The notes: a model not told the origin generated them from the sequence alone. Shown: positions 1 to 8,686, counted from the stretch's first letter. The stretch: DNA of 64,000 nucleotides from Leeuwenhoekiella sp044542075 (GCF_044542075.1 NZ_JBITTU010000010.1:1-64000); one strand, 5' to 3'. Made by a program: numbers and translations.

Positions 1-77
1 GCTCTCGCTAAATTTGCTGTTTTTCATCGTGACAGTGTGAATTTAAAATTAGTAAATTCGAATTAACAACTGTCCTG

Positions 78-130
78 TTTTTAGGGAAGCCTACATTTTT
101 AGGGAAGCCTACAAAAAGGGGAAGCCTACA
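78..130. repeat. 18-bp tandem direct repeat, about 2.9 copies
   Basis: Two perfect adjacent copies of an 18-bp unit (tttttagggaagcctaca) lie at 78-95 and 96-113. A third, diverged 17-bp copy at 114-130 keeps ggggaagcctaca. The array ends about 105 bp before the start of the lipoprotein gene at 237, so it could lie in its promoter region or be a remnant of a longer repeat. No coding frame explains it. The copy number and identity are read directly; the role is unknown. Confidence 0.8.
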
Positions 131-236
131 ATATTCAAAACATCAGAATAAAAATTAATTACTATCTGGCATATATATGTGATAGTGCTATATTTATAGA
201 AATTAAACTTTTATAACCTAAAATATTAAGACAATT

Positions 237-860
237 ATGTGCCGGCAAATTTTTAAATTTTTAAAACTTCTTATTTTAGTGGTGTTTGTAAGTGTCTCGC
301 TTACCTTTTGTAAGAGTAATAATGATGAAAAAGCTAAAATAGAGGAAGCTCAAGAATATATAGATGCTGAGGAGAATAGTACCGCTAAAGATTCTAAGCT
401 CTACAGTTTAACCACAAGTTGCCCAGATTTGATTAAAGCAATAGATTTTTCTTCACTATGCTTTACAGATGAGAAAAATCCACCCTATACGACGGGTGAC
501 ATGTCTTCTATGAATAATAGGTGCCAAATTACACTGGCTGATGGTGAACTTGTATTGGGTATTCTATTTAAGGATTATTCAGGGTTAGATTCCGAAGAAA
601 TTCAAATGAGAAATGAGGCAGAAAAACAAGCATTCATGCAGATGAATAAGATGGAATTTAAAAATGCCAAAGTGCTAAAAAATTTAGGAGATTATGCCAT
701 TCTTAATGAAGCTTATTTAAATGACCCAGACTTAAAAAGATTAAGTATTAGACTTAATAACCTTTCTATTACTATTGAAACAAACAAAAACTTTTGTACA
801 GGCTCTAATGAAGAGCTAGAAAAGATGGGGAAATTGGTTTTAGAATCTATTACCAATTAA
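237..860 (+). CDS. hypothetical lipoprotein
   Basis: This 207-residue protein opens with a positively charged stretch and a hydrophobic segment (about residues 8-23), ending in the lipobox LTFC with the lipidated Cys near residue 25. It should therefore be anchored in the inner or outer membrane facing the periplasm. The mature part is polar and Lys/Glu-rich with three further Cys (in TSCPDL, SSLCF and NFCTG contexts plus NRCQ), which could form disulphides. I recognise no domain. It stands alone: there is no gene upstream in the window and about 300 bp follow it. An AT-rich tatattta at about 208-215 may be a degenerate -7 box. Orphan lipoprotein, function unknown. Confidence 0.75.
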   Translation: MCRQIFKFLKLLILVVFVSVSLTFCKSNNDEKAKIEEAQEYIDAEENSTAKDSKLYSLTTSCPDLIKAIDFSSLCFTDEKNPPYTTGDMSSMNNRCQITLADGELVLGILFKDYSGLDSEEIQMRNEAEKQAFMQMNKMEFKNAKVLKNLGDYAILNEAYLNDPDLKRLSIRLNNLSITIETNKNFCTGSNEELEKMGKLVLESITN

Positions 861-1161
861 TTTTTAAATTTTAAAGAACAATTAGGACAGTAAATCCTCT
901 TAATAGAGACACTTAATAAAAATCCTGTCTTTGAGCTTTTAAGTACACTTTTCATATTCTAATCAATAGCATCTATTTATCATTTTACGTAATGATTAAC
1001 AGATCAACTACTATCATAAATTTTAGAGCTTTTCAATAATAAAAGGAGTGTCTCAATTATATGTTAAGTGCTAAGTTGATTACTTACAATTAGATTAATT
1101 TCATAATACTATTAAAATATGCACCTGTATAAATAAATCTTTGTCCTTTAAAATTCTACCG
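861..1161. other. intergenic region, no gene recognised
   Basis: About 300 bp of very AT-rich sequence between the orphan lipoprotein and the glycosidase. I see no convincing ORF, RNA gene or strong terminator. There is an imperfect AGGACAG/CTGTCTT pair near 885-935 only. It presumably carries the terminator of the first gene and the promoter of the second. Confidence 0.5.
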
Positions 1162-3792
1162 ATGTCCACAAAAAAATTCTCCATAAAAAGTGAACAAAAA
1201 ATTTATGAATGCGATGCATTTAGCATTTATAAAGACAGGGTAATTCAAGGTCAAAATATAGCAGTTGCAGAAACTCATCACCAACTAACTTCTAATTACA
1301 ATTCAAAAGCAAATGAGACTTACTCACGTTTGCTTATTTTCAAATTTAGTATTAACCAAAAAGACAATGAGTTACCTATAGGTGAAGATCACTGGTTTAT
1401 TATAAATTCTGAAAAAGAATTACCTGTAGTTACCTTTGGTGAGCCTTCACCGGCTAAACCTAAACATTGCACTAATTATTTACCTGCTAATTACGAGTTT
1501 ACCTTTAAGCTTGATGTTTCACCTGTATTTGACCAGTTTAAAAAGAAAGGATATTATGAGGCATTTGATGGCTCCCGCATTGCTAAGTCAGATTTTAACG
1601 GCTTTTATTTAGCAGGAGACTCAAAACCATTAACCTGGGATTTTGTAAATCTTGAAAACAGAGGTTTACAAATGCAGCCCACTTCAGATCCTGCCATATA
1701 TTCAATTACGGTGCTGCTCAACCCATTTAATGCTTCAAAATTTGAACGTAAAGACTGGCACCTGAAACTTGATATTGACAAAAAGCCACAGTACGAGTCA
1801 GATCAGATTCTTGTAGACACTCTTTATAACCTATCATTAGAAGAAGCACTTAAAGCTATAGAGCCTGATAAAACATTACGTACCGGTGCAAAATGGAGCG
1901 GAGTCTGGACCCGAGATGTGAGTTATAGTATACTGCTCGCCTTTGCTTTTCATGAACCCGAAATCTCTAAAATAAGTCTTCGTAAAAAAATAAAGAATAA
2001 ACGCATCGTTCAGGATACCGGTTCTGGGGGCGCCTGGCCCATTTCTTCAGACCGTACAACATGGGTCCTCGCAGCATGGGAGGTGTACAAAGTTACTGGT
2101 GAAAAAAAATGGCTTAATGAGATTTACCCGGTGATTAAAAATACACTTGATGACGATTATAAAACTCTTCATAATGCTGAAACCGGATTGTATTCTGGAG
2201 AATCTTCTTTTTTAGATTGGCGTGAGCAAACCTATCCTAAATGGATGTCTAACGCAGATATTTATGCCTCTCAGAATTTAGGCACTAACGCTGTTCACTA
2301 CAGAGCTCACTGTATATTTGTAGAAATTTCTAAATTAAAAAATAAAGATTTTGAGGTTTACGAGCAGCGTGCTCAAGGCATTAAAAAAGGTATAAATACG
2401 TATCTGTGGCTCAAATTTAAAGGCTATTATGCGCATTGCTTATACGGTAAAAATGAAATGATGACCGCTCCATTTTTTGAAGCCCTGGGAGAATCATTAT
2501 CTGTATTATTTGAAATAGCAGATCAGAAAAAAGCAAAATCTATTATCTCAAAATCTCCTCTCACTCCATTTGGTACTACGTGTATCTACCCACAAATACC
2601 GGGAATTCCACCCTATCATAATAATGGAATTTGGCCTTTTGTACAGGCGTATTGGAATTTAGCTGCCGCGAAAACAAAAAACGAACCGGTTCTAAATCAC
2701 GGTCTTGCAAGTATTTATAGAGCTTCTGCTTTATTTTTAAGCAACTATGAAAATATGGTGGCCGAAAATGGTGATTTTACCGGTACTGAAATAAATTCTG
2801 ATCGCATGTTATGGAGTATTGCAGGAAACTTGGCAATGGTGTACCGCGTTTTTCTGGGAATTCGTTTTGAACTTGATGGTCTTTATTTTAATCCTGTAGT
2901 TACTGAAGCATATAAGGGCACTCGGAAGCTTTCAAACTTTAATTACCGCAAAGCCCAATTAACAGTTACGGTCGCCGGTTTTGGTTCAAAAATTAAAAAA
3001 ATAACGCTTAATGGTAAAAAAATAACTAAAGCCTTTATACCTGCACACGCCAGTGGCGAACAAAATATGCATATTGAACTGGCAAATAATGCATTGAGCA
3101 ATCAAGTGATTAAAAAAGTAGACAACCGCTTCTGCCCTCCTACTATTCAAGCCTATAAAACATCAACAGGATTACAGTGGAATACTGTTGATAATTGCTC
3201 TCATTACCTCATCTATAAAAACGGAGTCTTTCTTAAAAGTACTAAGAAAACAAAGTTGGAAGTGAATGATGAGTTGTACGCTAACTATCAAGTAAGTGCT
3301 TATGATTTAGAAAAAAATGAGGGGTTCGCGAGTAAACCAATTGTTTTCGCTAAAGCGGAAAAAATTATTCAACTTGAGAATTTTGCAGAAAAATCTGAAT
3401 TGAATTATACGAATTATAGCGGTGAGGGTTTTGTAGAACTAAGCCACACTTCAAATCGAAAGATAAAAATCTCCCTATTTATACAAAAGGCAGGAAAATA
3501 TATAGTTGATTTTAGATATAGCAACGGCAGCGGCCCGTGGAATACGGATAACAAATGTGCAATACGCAGTCTTAAGGTAAATAAAAAGTTTAAAGGTGTA
3601 ATTGTCTTTCCACAGCGCGGTACAGATGAGTGGTCAAACTGGGGATTTTCTAATTCACGGGTTGTTGAACTTAATAAAGGTGAAAATATAATTAGTTTAA
3701 AATTTGAAAAATTTAATACCAATATGAATGGCGATATAAATACTGCTATGCTTGATTATATGCGGCTAAAAACAATCTCTTATACATTCTAA
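1162..3792 (+). CDS. six-hairpin glycosidase-like protein with C-terminal CBM-like domain
   Basis: A large protein (about 876 residues) with an N-terminal beta-rich region (to about 210), a central all-helical region (about 220-590) with the look of an (alpha/alpha)6 glycosidase (WTRDVSYS, DRTTWVLAAWE, FLDWREQTYP, NNGIWPFVQAYW), a beta-sandwich, a fibronectin-III-like segment (about 655-745) and a C-terminal CBM6/35-like domain (DFRYSNGSGPW). The Asp/Glu residues in WTRD and DWRE are candidates for catalysis. No signal peptide is visible, so it may be cytoplasmic. I chose ATG 1162; an in-frame TTG at 1141 would add seven residues. The exact substrate is not determinable by eye; amylo-1,6-glucosidase, rhamnosidase-type or related clan enzymes are alternatives. 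A GH13 enzyme lies 0.8 kb away on the other strand. Confidence 0.7.
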   Translation: MSTKKFSIKSEQKIYECDAFSIYKDRVIQGQNIAVAETHHQLTSNYNSKANETYSRLLIFKFSINQKDNELPIGEDHWFIINSEKELPVVTFGEPSPAKPKHCTNYLPANYEFTFKLDVSPVFDQFKKKGYYEAFDGSRIAKSDFNGFYLAGDSKPLTWDFVNLENRGLQMQPTSDPAIYSITVLLNPFNASKFERKDWHLKLDIDKKPQYESDQILVDTLYNLSLEEALKAIEPDKTLRTGAKWSGVWTRDVSYSILLAFAFHEPEISKISLRKKIKNKRIVQDTGSGGAWPISSDRTTWVLAAWEVYKVTGEKKWLNEIYPVIKNTLDDDYKTLHNAETGLYSGESSFLDWREQTYPKWMSNADIYASQNLGTNAVHYRAHCIFVEISKLKNKDFEVYEQRAQGIKKGINTYLWLKFKGYYAHCLYGKNEMMTAPFFEALGESLSVLFEIADQKKAKSIISKSPLTPFGTTCIYPQIPGIPPYHNNGIWPFVQAYWNLAAAKTKNEPVLNHGLASIYRASALFLSNYENMVAENGDFTGTEINSDRMLWSIAGNLAMVYRVFLGIRFELDGLYFNPVVTEAYKGTRKLSNFNYRKAQLTVTVAGFGSKIKKITLNGKKITKAFIPAHASGEQNMHIELANNALSNQVIKKVDNRFCPPTIQAYKTSTGLQWNTVDNCSHYLIYKNGVFLKSTKKTKLEVNDELYANYQVSAYDLEKNEGFASKPIVFAKAEKIIQLENFAEKSELNYTNYSGEGFVELSHTSNRKIKISLFIQKAGKYIVDFRYSNGSGPWNTDNKCAIRSLKVNKKFKGVIVFPQRGTDEWSNWGFSNSRVVELNKGENIISLKFEKFNTNMNGDINTAMLDYMRLKTISYTF

Positions 3793-3807
3793 AATCATTC
3801 AAATAAA

Positions 3808-3830
3808 AAGACCGCCCATAAGGCGGTCTT
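3808..3830. terminator. bidirectional intrinsic terminator
   Basis: A 9-bp GC-rich stem (aagaccgcc at 3808-3816 with ggcggtctt at 3822-3830) and a 5-nt loop, flanked by A-rich sequence on the left and T/A-rich sequence on the right. It sits between two convergent genes and can stop both. Confidence 0.9.
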
Positions 3831-3854
3831 AATTAATTTATAATAACTTAAAAA

Positions 3855-4334
3855 TTACATTAAATTTTCAAGTTTAGCTATGGTGTCTAGCGATTTTTCT
3901 ACTTCTAACATTTGGTTAGTAATCATAGAAGTGATTTGTGGAGTAAAATGATTTTCATTTTCTTTTAAAACATCCTTATACTCTTCAATACTTGCTTTCT
4001 CACCACGTATGCATTCTTCTAAGATAGACTCGTCAGTGTCTGAGCTAAATGCATCTTTAATATTCATCCAGGTTCTGTGTACTGCTCCCGTAGCACTTCC
4101 AGATTCAATAGGCTTTTCATTTAAGTTAATAATTGCATCACTCAATTCTGTTGCAAATCTATTTCTCAATGCAGCTCTAACTTTTAAATATTCTTTTAGA
4201 TGACCATTTTCTGCTTTAACCATAGCTTCTTTATAGCCATGTTCTGCATCATAGTTCTTTTCAAGTAAGCCCTGTAAGCTAGATACTAAATTTTCGTGTG
4301 ATTTTTCGCGTGCTTCTTCTATTGTAGTTTTCAT
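3855..4334 (-). CDS. PA2169-family four-helix-bundle (ferritin-like) protein, DUF2383
   Basis: A 159-residue all-helical protein without signal peptide or membrane segment, matching the PA2169/DUF2383 family of ferritin-like four-helix bundles. Characteristic elements are the Asn-Tyr-Asp-Ala-Glu-x-Gly-Tyr helix near residue 28, the central HRTWMNIKDAF segment and the EECIRGEKASIEEYKDVL helix. The repeated Glu/His positions of the family could bind a metal, but function is not established; the family is often stress-related. It lies 43 bp downstream of a co-directional 43-codon ORF, and both have similar AT-rich leaders, suggesting joint transcription. Confidence 0.85.
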   Translation of the reverse strand: MKTTIEEAREKSHENLVSSLQGLLEKNYDAEHGYKEAMVKAENGHLKEYLKVRAALRNRFATELSDAIINLNEKPIESGSATGAVHRTWMNIKDAFSSDTDESILEECIRGEKASIEEYKDVLKENENHFTPQITSMITNQMLEVEKSLDTIAKLENLM

Positions 4335-4377
4335 AATTTTTTGGATTTATTGTTATTAAAAATATTTTTGAGGTTAA

Positions 4378-4509
4378 TTAAATCAACTTTCGTTTAACCT
4401 TTTTAAGATTCGGAACAAATTCTTCTTTAAACGATCTTTTGTTCTTAATCCAGTCATAAGCATAATATCCTACTTGGGCTAGTGTAATAAGTCTTAAAAT
4501 CTTTCTCAT
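4378..4509 (-). CDS. small hypothetical protein, 43 aa
   Basis: An ORF starting ATG at 4509 and ending TAA at 4378. It encodes a basic peptide beginning MRKILRLITLAQVGYYAYDW, followed by a Lys/Arg-rich tail ending KVKRKLI. It has an amphipathic or weakly hydrophobic N-terminal third and a strongly cationic C-terminus, suggesting membrane-surface or nucleic-acid association. The leader (tttaataaaaatatttatt in reading direction) resembles that of the adjacent PA2169-type gene 43 bp downstream. Below usual length cut-offs, so easily missed. No family recognised. Confidence 0.5.
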   Translation of the reverse strand: MRKILRLITLAQVGYYAYDWIKNKRSFKEEFVPNLKKVKRKLI

Positions 4510-4560
4510 AATAAATATTTTTAATAAAATTAATTTACTTCAGTCACATTATTAATAATA

Positions 4561-4598
4561 TTAATATATTTTAACTCGATAATGTTAAAATATATTAA
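4561..4598. repeat. perfect 15-bp inverted repeat, 8-nt spacer
   Basis: ttaatatattttaac (4561-4575) and its exact reverse complement (4584-4598) are separated by 8 nt. The element lies between the end of the GH13 gene and the start of the 43-codon ORF, both on the minus strand. It is wholly A/T apart from the innermost pair and has no flanking T-run, so it may be an operator or a weak AU hairpin terminator. Confidence 0.75.
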
Positions 4599-4611
4599 TG
4601 CACAAATATTT

Positions 4612-6399
4612 CTATAGTGAATAAATCAATGCTGCGTAGCCGGGGATATCTAGCTTGCCTGTCCAATCCCGGTTATCTGTCTCTCCTTCTTCTTTTCTAA
4701 TGTTTTCGACATCTGTATCAGAAAAGTCATTATCATAACCTTTCCAAACACTGTTAATTCTCAACTTCCAGTTAGTGTCTGCGTCAATACCTATTCCATA
4801 ATCACCATATTCGGTATTGCTGAAGTTTAGTATAACCAGCGCTGGCTGCTCCCCTTCTCCACCGCGTATATAGGCTAGTATTTTAGTTTCCATATTAAAA
4901 TGTACGATTGTTAGGTGTTGCCCACGCAAACCATCTGCACCATCGTAAGACCCGGTACGTAATTTAATAATATCTCCTACTAATCTTGAAATACCTTTAA
5001 GTCGCTCTTGCTTTTCCCAGTCAAGACCCTCAGTATCCTGAAAGTACTCATCTTCAATAAATTCCTGACCTTGAAAAAGCATTGGGATTCCCGGAGCGGT
5101 CAATGTTAATACGATCCCTAATAAAGCACGTTTTTTAGCAAAACCACTTTCTGCATCTCCAGGCTGAATTTCTTCCGGAACGCGCGCCTTACCATTTGCT
5201 ACCTCATCGTGCGATTCAGTATAAATAATACGTTTAAAAACATCTCCACTGTACGTGAATTCTAGAGCATCTACAATGGCTTGCAAGTCGCGTGTATCGT
5301 CATTAATATCTGTAAGTACTTTACGTACGGGATGAACAAAATGCATATCCCACTGCGACCCATACCCAATACCACCATCTATAAGCGCATTAGTCACAAC
5401 CTCCTGCCCCTTTAAATCTTCGGCAATAGTTATTACGTGTGGATGTTTCTCTTGCAACTGCTGATTAATTTCCTGCATCATTTGGTTTCCTTCTTCAATG
5501 ACCACGTCATCCCCTAGGCCGCCACCTTCATAACGTATATATGATGTTGCGTCAAGCCTTAAACCGTCACAATGGTATTTTTCTACCCACATTAAGGCGT
5601 TATCCCTTAAATATTGGCGCACTTCATGTCTGCCATAATCTGGTCGCGTATCTCCCCAGGGAGTATCGCTACGATGATCGTTATAGAAGTAAATACCTCC
5701 TTTATCATTCTCGCTCCACCCGTCAAACTGCCATAAATCAACATCAGAAGGGCCAAAATGATTATAAACCACATCCATAATTACTGCGATTCCTGCTTTA
5801 TGAGCTTCTTTAACCAGTTTAGCTAATCCTTCTGGACCACCATAATCTTGCTCTATAGCAAAGGGGTGTGCAGTATTATATCCCCAGGAAATGCCACCTG
5901 CAAATTCTGCGACAGGAAGTAACTCTATACAATTAATACCTAAGCCTTTTAAATAAGAAAGCTTTTCTATTACATCTTCGAAAGTTCCTACTGTATCAGG
6001 ATCTTTTCTATTAAAAGTACCCACGTGAAGCTCATAAATAACCAGACTATTCCAGGATGGTATTACAAAATTATCACCTTCCCAGTCAAAATCAAGCGTA
6101 CGTATGATAGAGTTTCCATTACTATTAGTCAATTCAAATGCATAGGGATCATTACGATATAATTTTTGTTCCCCATTATGAATTAGAAATTTATATTCGT
6201 CACGTTCTTTTGCGCCATCTGTAGTGGCAGCCCAGTATCCATTTTCTTCAAGCTCCATTTCAAGAGCGGTATCACTCCAATCATTAAAGTCGCCGGTAAC
6301 AAATAATTTATCTGCGTTAGGAGCCCACACTCTAAAGGTGGTTACGCCATCAACCAAAACAGCTCCCATACCTGGAGATTTTTGTATAGTCGTTTTCAT
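4612..6399 (-). CDS. GH13 alpha-amylase family enzyme, branching-enzyme-like
   Basis: A 595-residue cytoplasmic protein with an N-terminal CBM48/E-set domain (about 15-100; FRVWAPNADKLFVTGDFNDW) and a GH13 TIM barrel (about 115-480). The four GH13 regions are present: DVVYNH (209-214), GLRLDATSY with nucleophile D283, ITIAEDL with acid/base E327, and ESHDE with H397/D398. A beta-domain closes the C-terminus. The architecture fits 1,4-alpha-glucan branching enzyme or malto-oligosyltrehalose trehalohydrolase-type enzymes. No glgA, glgC or treY neighbour helps decide. A -7 box TACTTTTG (6416-6423) lies upstream. Catalytic residues are intact; substrate is inferred. Confidence 0.85.
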   Translation of the reverse strand: MKTTIQKSPGMGAVLVDGVTTFRVWAPNADKLFVTGDFNDWSDTALEMELEENGYWAATTDGAKERDEYKFLIHNGEQKLYRNDPYAFELTNSNGNSIIRTLDFDWEGDNFVIPSWNSLVIYELHVGTFNRKDPDTVGTFEDVIEKLSYLKGLGINCIELLPVAEFAGGISWGYNTAHPFAIEQDYGGPEGLAKLVKEAHKAGIAVIMDVVYNHFGPSDVDLWQFDGWSENDKGGIYFYNDHRSDTPWGDTRPDYGRHEVRQYLRDNALMWVEKYHCDGLRLDATSYIRYEGGGLGDDVVIEEGNQMMQEINQQLQEKHPHVITIAEDLKGQEVVTNALIDGGIGYGSQWDMHFVHPVRKVLTDINDDTRDLQAIVDALEFTYSGDVFKRIIYTESHDEVANGKARVPEEIQPGDAESGFAKKRALLGIVLTLTAPGIPMLFQGQEFIEDEYFQDTEGLDWEKQERLKGISRLVGDIIKLRTGSYDGADGLRGQHLTIVHFNMETKILAYIRGGEGEQPALVILNFSNTEYGDYGIGIDADTNWKLRINSVWKGYDNDFSDTDVENIRKEEGETDNRDWTGKLDIPGYAALIYSL

Positions 6400-6415
6400 A
6401 CGTGTTAGTTTTTTT

Positions 6416-6423
6416 CAAAAGTA
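6416..6423 (-). promoter_or_regulatory. -7 promoter box for GH13 gene
   Basis: TACTTTTG on the minus strand, 16 bp upstream of the start codon, matches the Bacteroidota TAnnTTTG box. No clear TTG -33 element was seen. Confidence 0.55.
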
Positions 6424-6533
6424 CCTGATAATGGGAGTCTCATATTTTTGTTTATGAATTGATTAACGCCTAGAAAAATGTTAAATGTTATGCGAAATAC
6501 TGAGTTGGAAGCACTTTAAAACAATAGTTTTTT

Positions 6534-6567
6534 TTGTTGGTCTAAAGCGTTTTAAAACTTAGTTTCG
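6534..6567 (+). promoter_or_regulatory. promoter for FKBP lipoprotein gene
   Basis: A TTG (6537-6539) is followed after 20 bp by TAGTTTCG (6560-6567), a one-base variant of TAnnTTTG, giving the expected -33/-7 spacing. The start codon follows 21 bp later. Confidence 0.55.
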
Positions 6568-6588
6568 CCACTTAATTAAAATCATATT

Positions 6589-7050
6589 ATGAAAACATTT
6601 ATAACGCTTATCTGCGCACTAACGCTTTATGTAAGCTGTTCTAGTGATGATGGTGAATCTGAGAGTGCAGCTTTTGCTCGTAACGAAGCAGAAATCACTA
6701 CGTACCTTGAAACAAATGAGCTAACTGCTACACGCACAAATACTGGACTTAGGTACATCACTAAAACCGAAGGCACTGGTGCATCACCTACTGTAAGCTC
6801 TAGAGTTGTGGTTGAATACAAAGGCTATTTTCTGGATGGAAGAACCTTTGATCAATCAAACCCTACAGCAGAGTTTAGTGCAGGTGGATTAATTCCTGGT
6901 TTTACTGAAGGATTATTACTTATGAAAGAAGGCGGTGAGTCAACATTCTTACTTCCTGCTCTCATCGGCTACGGCACTTCTGGTGCAGGTTCAAGCATTC
7001 CCGGAAATACAGTAATTCTATTTGATGTTAAGTTATTAGAAGTACTATAA
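6589..7050 (+). CDS. FKBP-type peptidyl-prolyl isomerase lipoprotein
   Basis: A 153-residue protein with a lipoprotein signal (hydrophobic residues 4-14, lipobox YVSC, Cys17 followed by SSDD) and a single FKBP domain (about 65-153) containing VVVEYKGYFLDGRTFDQS, LIPGFTEGLLLMKEGG and LIGYGTSGAGSSIPGNT, typical of the catalytic fold. It would accelerate proline isomerisation in envelope proteins. The acidic residues after Cys resemble the Bacteroidota lipoprotein export signal, so surface exposure is possible. Monocistronic: own promoter upstream and a strong terminator 40 bp downstream. Confidence 0.92.
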   Translation: MKTFITLICALTLYVSCSSDDGESESAAFARNEAEITTYLETNELTATRTNTGLRYITKTEGTGASPTVSSRVVVEYKGYFLDGRTFDQSNPTAEFSAGGLIPGFTEGLLLMKEGGESTFLLPALIGYGTSGAGSSIPGNTVILFDVKLLEVL

Positions 7051-7085
7051 TTTTTAATAGTATGTCTTTTTGCAATTATTAAAAC

Positions 7086-7120
7086 AAAAACGGCGACTCT
7101 AAAAGAGTCGCCGTTTTTTT
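7086..7120. terminator. bidirectional intrinsic terminator
   Basis: A 10-bp perfect stem (cggcgactct 7091-7100, agagtcgccg 7104-7113) with a 3-nt loop, preceded by five A and followed by seven T. It serves the converging FKBP and ornithine aminotransferase genes. Confidence 0.95.
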
Positions 7121-7139
7121 GCATTTAAATTTGAAAAAT

Positions 7140-8420
7140 CTACTTCTCAAACTGCTTTAACGTCTTTACTATAATTGAAACACAATCGAGCAATTGCTCC
7201 TCATTCATTACAAGGGGTGGTGCAAATCGTATTATATTACCGTGCGTAGGTTTTGCTAATAACCCATTTTCTTTTAGAGCCATACAAATATCCCAGGCTG
7301 TACTGCTTTCTTCGGTATCATTAATTAAAATAGCATTGAGTAAACCGCGACCACGTACCAAATTTACAATAGAACTTTCAGCTATATATTCATTTAATTT
7401 AGAACGGAAAAGATCTCCTAAAACTCGTGCATTTTGTGCTAATTTTTCATCTTTAACTACATCAAGAGCAGCCATTGCTACAGCAGAAGCAACAGGATTT
7501 CCGCCAAAGGTAGAACCGTGTTGCCCCGGTTTAATAACATTCATCACTGCATCGTCTGCGAGAACTGCAGAAACAGGATATGCGCCTCCAGAAAGTGCTT
7601 TACCAAGTATTAGAATATCAGGGCGTACATAGGTTTCCTGACGCTCGCAGTGCCCTTCGCAGGTACAATTACCGCATACTGCTAGTAATGCTCCAGTACG
7701 GGCAATACCTGTTTGAATCTCGTCTGCAATAAATAATACATTATGCGATTTACATAATGCCTGTGCTTGCTTGAGAAAATCATCAGACGGAGTGAAAACT
7801 CCTGCTTCACCTTGTATAGGTTCAACCAGAAAACCAGCAATATTTTTATTTTCGATTAAGGCGCGCTCTAAGGCTTTAGGATCATCATATGGTATTTTTA
7901 TAAATCCGGGAGTATATGGTCCAAAGTTTTTACGTGCTCCCTCATCATTAGAAAATGAAATGATCGTTGTAGTTCTTCCGTGAAAGTTATTTTCACATAC
8001 GATAATTTGTGCCTCGTGCTCTGCAACTCCTTTTTTCTCATAAGCCCATTTACGTGCTATTTTTATTGCAGTTTCAACAGCCTCTGCACCGGTATTCATC
8101 GGTAACAATTTGTCAAACTGAAAATAATCTGTAGCGTAAGATTCATATTTACCCAGCATATCATTATGAAATGCTCGCGAAGTAAGCGTTAGGGTTTCGG
8201 CTTGCTTATTCATTGCTCCTACAATTGCAGGGTGACAATGGCCCTGGTTAACCGCAGAGTAGGCAGATAAAAAATCATAATAACGTTTATCTTCTATATC
8301 CCATACATAAACACCTTCGCCACGTTTTAAAACCACAGGAAGTGGATGATAATTGTGCGCGCCGTGTTTTTCCTCAAGAGCAATAGTCTCTTGTGATGTG
8401 AGTTTTTGTGCAGTAGTCAT
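7140..8420 (-). CDS. rocD: ornithine aminotransferase (ornithine-oxo-acid transaminase)
   Basis: A PLP-dependent class III aminotransferase of 426 residues, converting ornithine plus 2-oxoglutarate to glutamate semialdehyde and glutamate. Diagnostic features are the N-terminal EKHGAHNYHPLPVV, AVNQGHCHP, NTGAEAVETAIK (phosphate binding), FIADEIQTGIARTG, and the PLP lysine in ILGKALSGG. The loop between IARTGALLAV and the lysine holds a Cys-rich insertion (CGNCTCEGHC) that I recall from other Bacteroidota RocD proteins; it looks like a metal site. Divergent from rlmD with about 265 bp between them; ends at a shared terminator. Confidence 0.93.
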   Translation of the reverse strand: MTTAQKLTSQETIALEEKHGAHNYHPLPVVLKRGEGVYVWDIEDKRYYDFLSAYSAVNQGHCHPAIVGAMNKQAETLTLTSRAFHNDMLGKYESYATDYFQFDKLLPMNTGAEAVETAIKIARKWAYEKKGVAEHEAQIIVCENNFHGRTTTIISFSNDEGARKNFGPYTPGFIKIPYDDPKALERALIENKNIAGFLVEPIQGEAGVFTPSDDFLKQAQALCKSHNVLFIADEIQTGIARTGALLAVCGNCTCEGHCERQETYVRPDILILGKALSGGAYPVSAVLADDAVMNVIKPGQHGSTFGGNPVASAVAMAALDVVKDEKLAQNARVLGDLFRSKLNEYIAESSIVNLVRGRGLLNAILINDTEESSTAWDICMALKENGLLAKPTHGNIIRFAPPLVMNEEQLLDCVSIIVKTLKQFEK

Positions 8421-8674
8421 TGTGTACTAATTTTATGGTAATCTCTTTACGATTCCTGCTTATGATGTTTTAAGTCTAGAACACCCTTATAAGGAGAGAA
8501 ATCATCCCGTTTAAGTTGTTGCAAATTACTAAAAAATTAAGACACCTCTAAATAGTATTGCATTCCTAGGTGTATAATCTTTTTAGCTGTGATTTATAAA
8601 ATTCTCATTCTAAGACTATAAATATATAGGTTGAGACTATTAGGAATACAGATGGTAAATCTTCTTATTTATGC

Positions 8675-8682
8675 TATTTTTG
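8675..8682 (+). promoter_or_regulatory. -7 box abutting rlmD start
   Basis: TATTTTTG, a perfect TAnnTTTG match, ends only 4 bp before the GTG start of rlmD. Given the usual distance from this box to the transcription start, the mRNA would begin at or within a base or two of the start codon. Confidence 0.6.
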
Positions 8683-8686
8683 CCCT

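Noticed and set aside
3414..3722. Minus-strand ORF inside the glycosidase gene
   Set aside because: Opposite frame shadow of a well-supported gene with no recognisable domain.
8542..8573. Hairpin acacct/aggtgt in the rocD-rlmD gap
   Set aside because: Six-bp stem around a 20-nt loop is expected by chance in AT-rich sequence.
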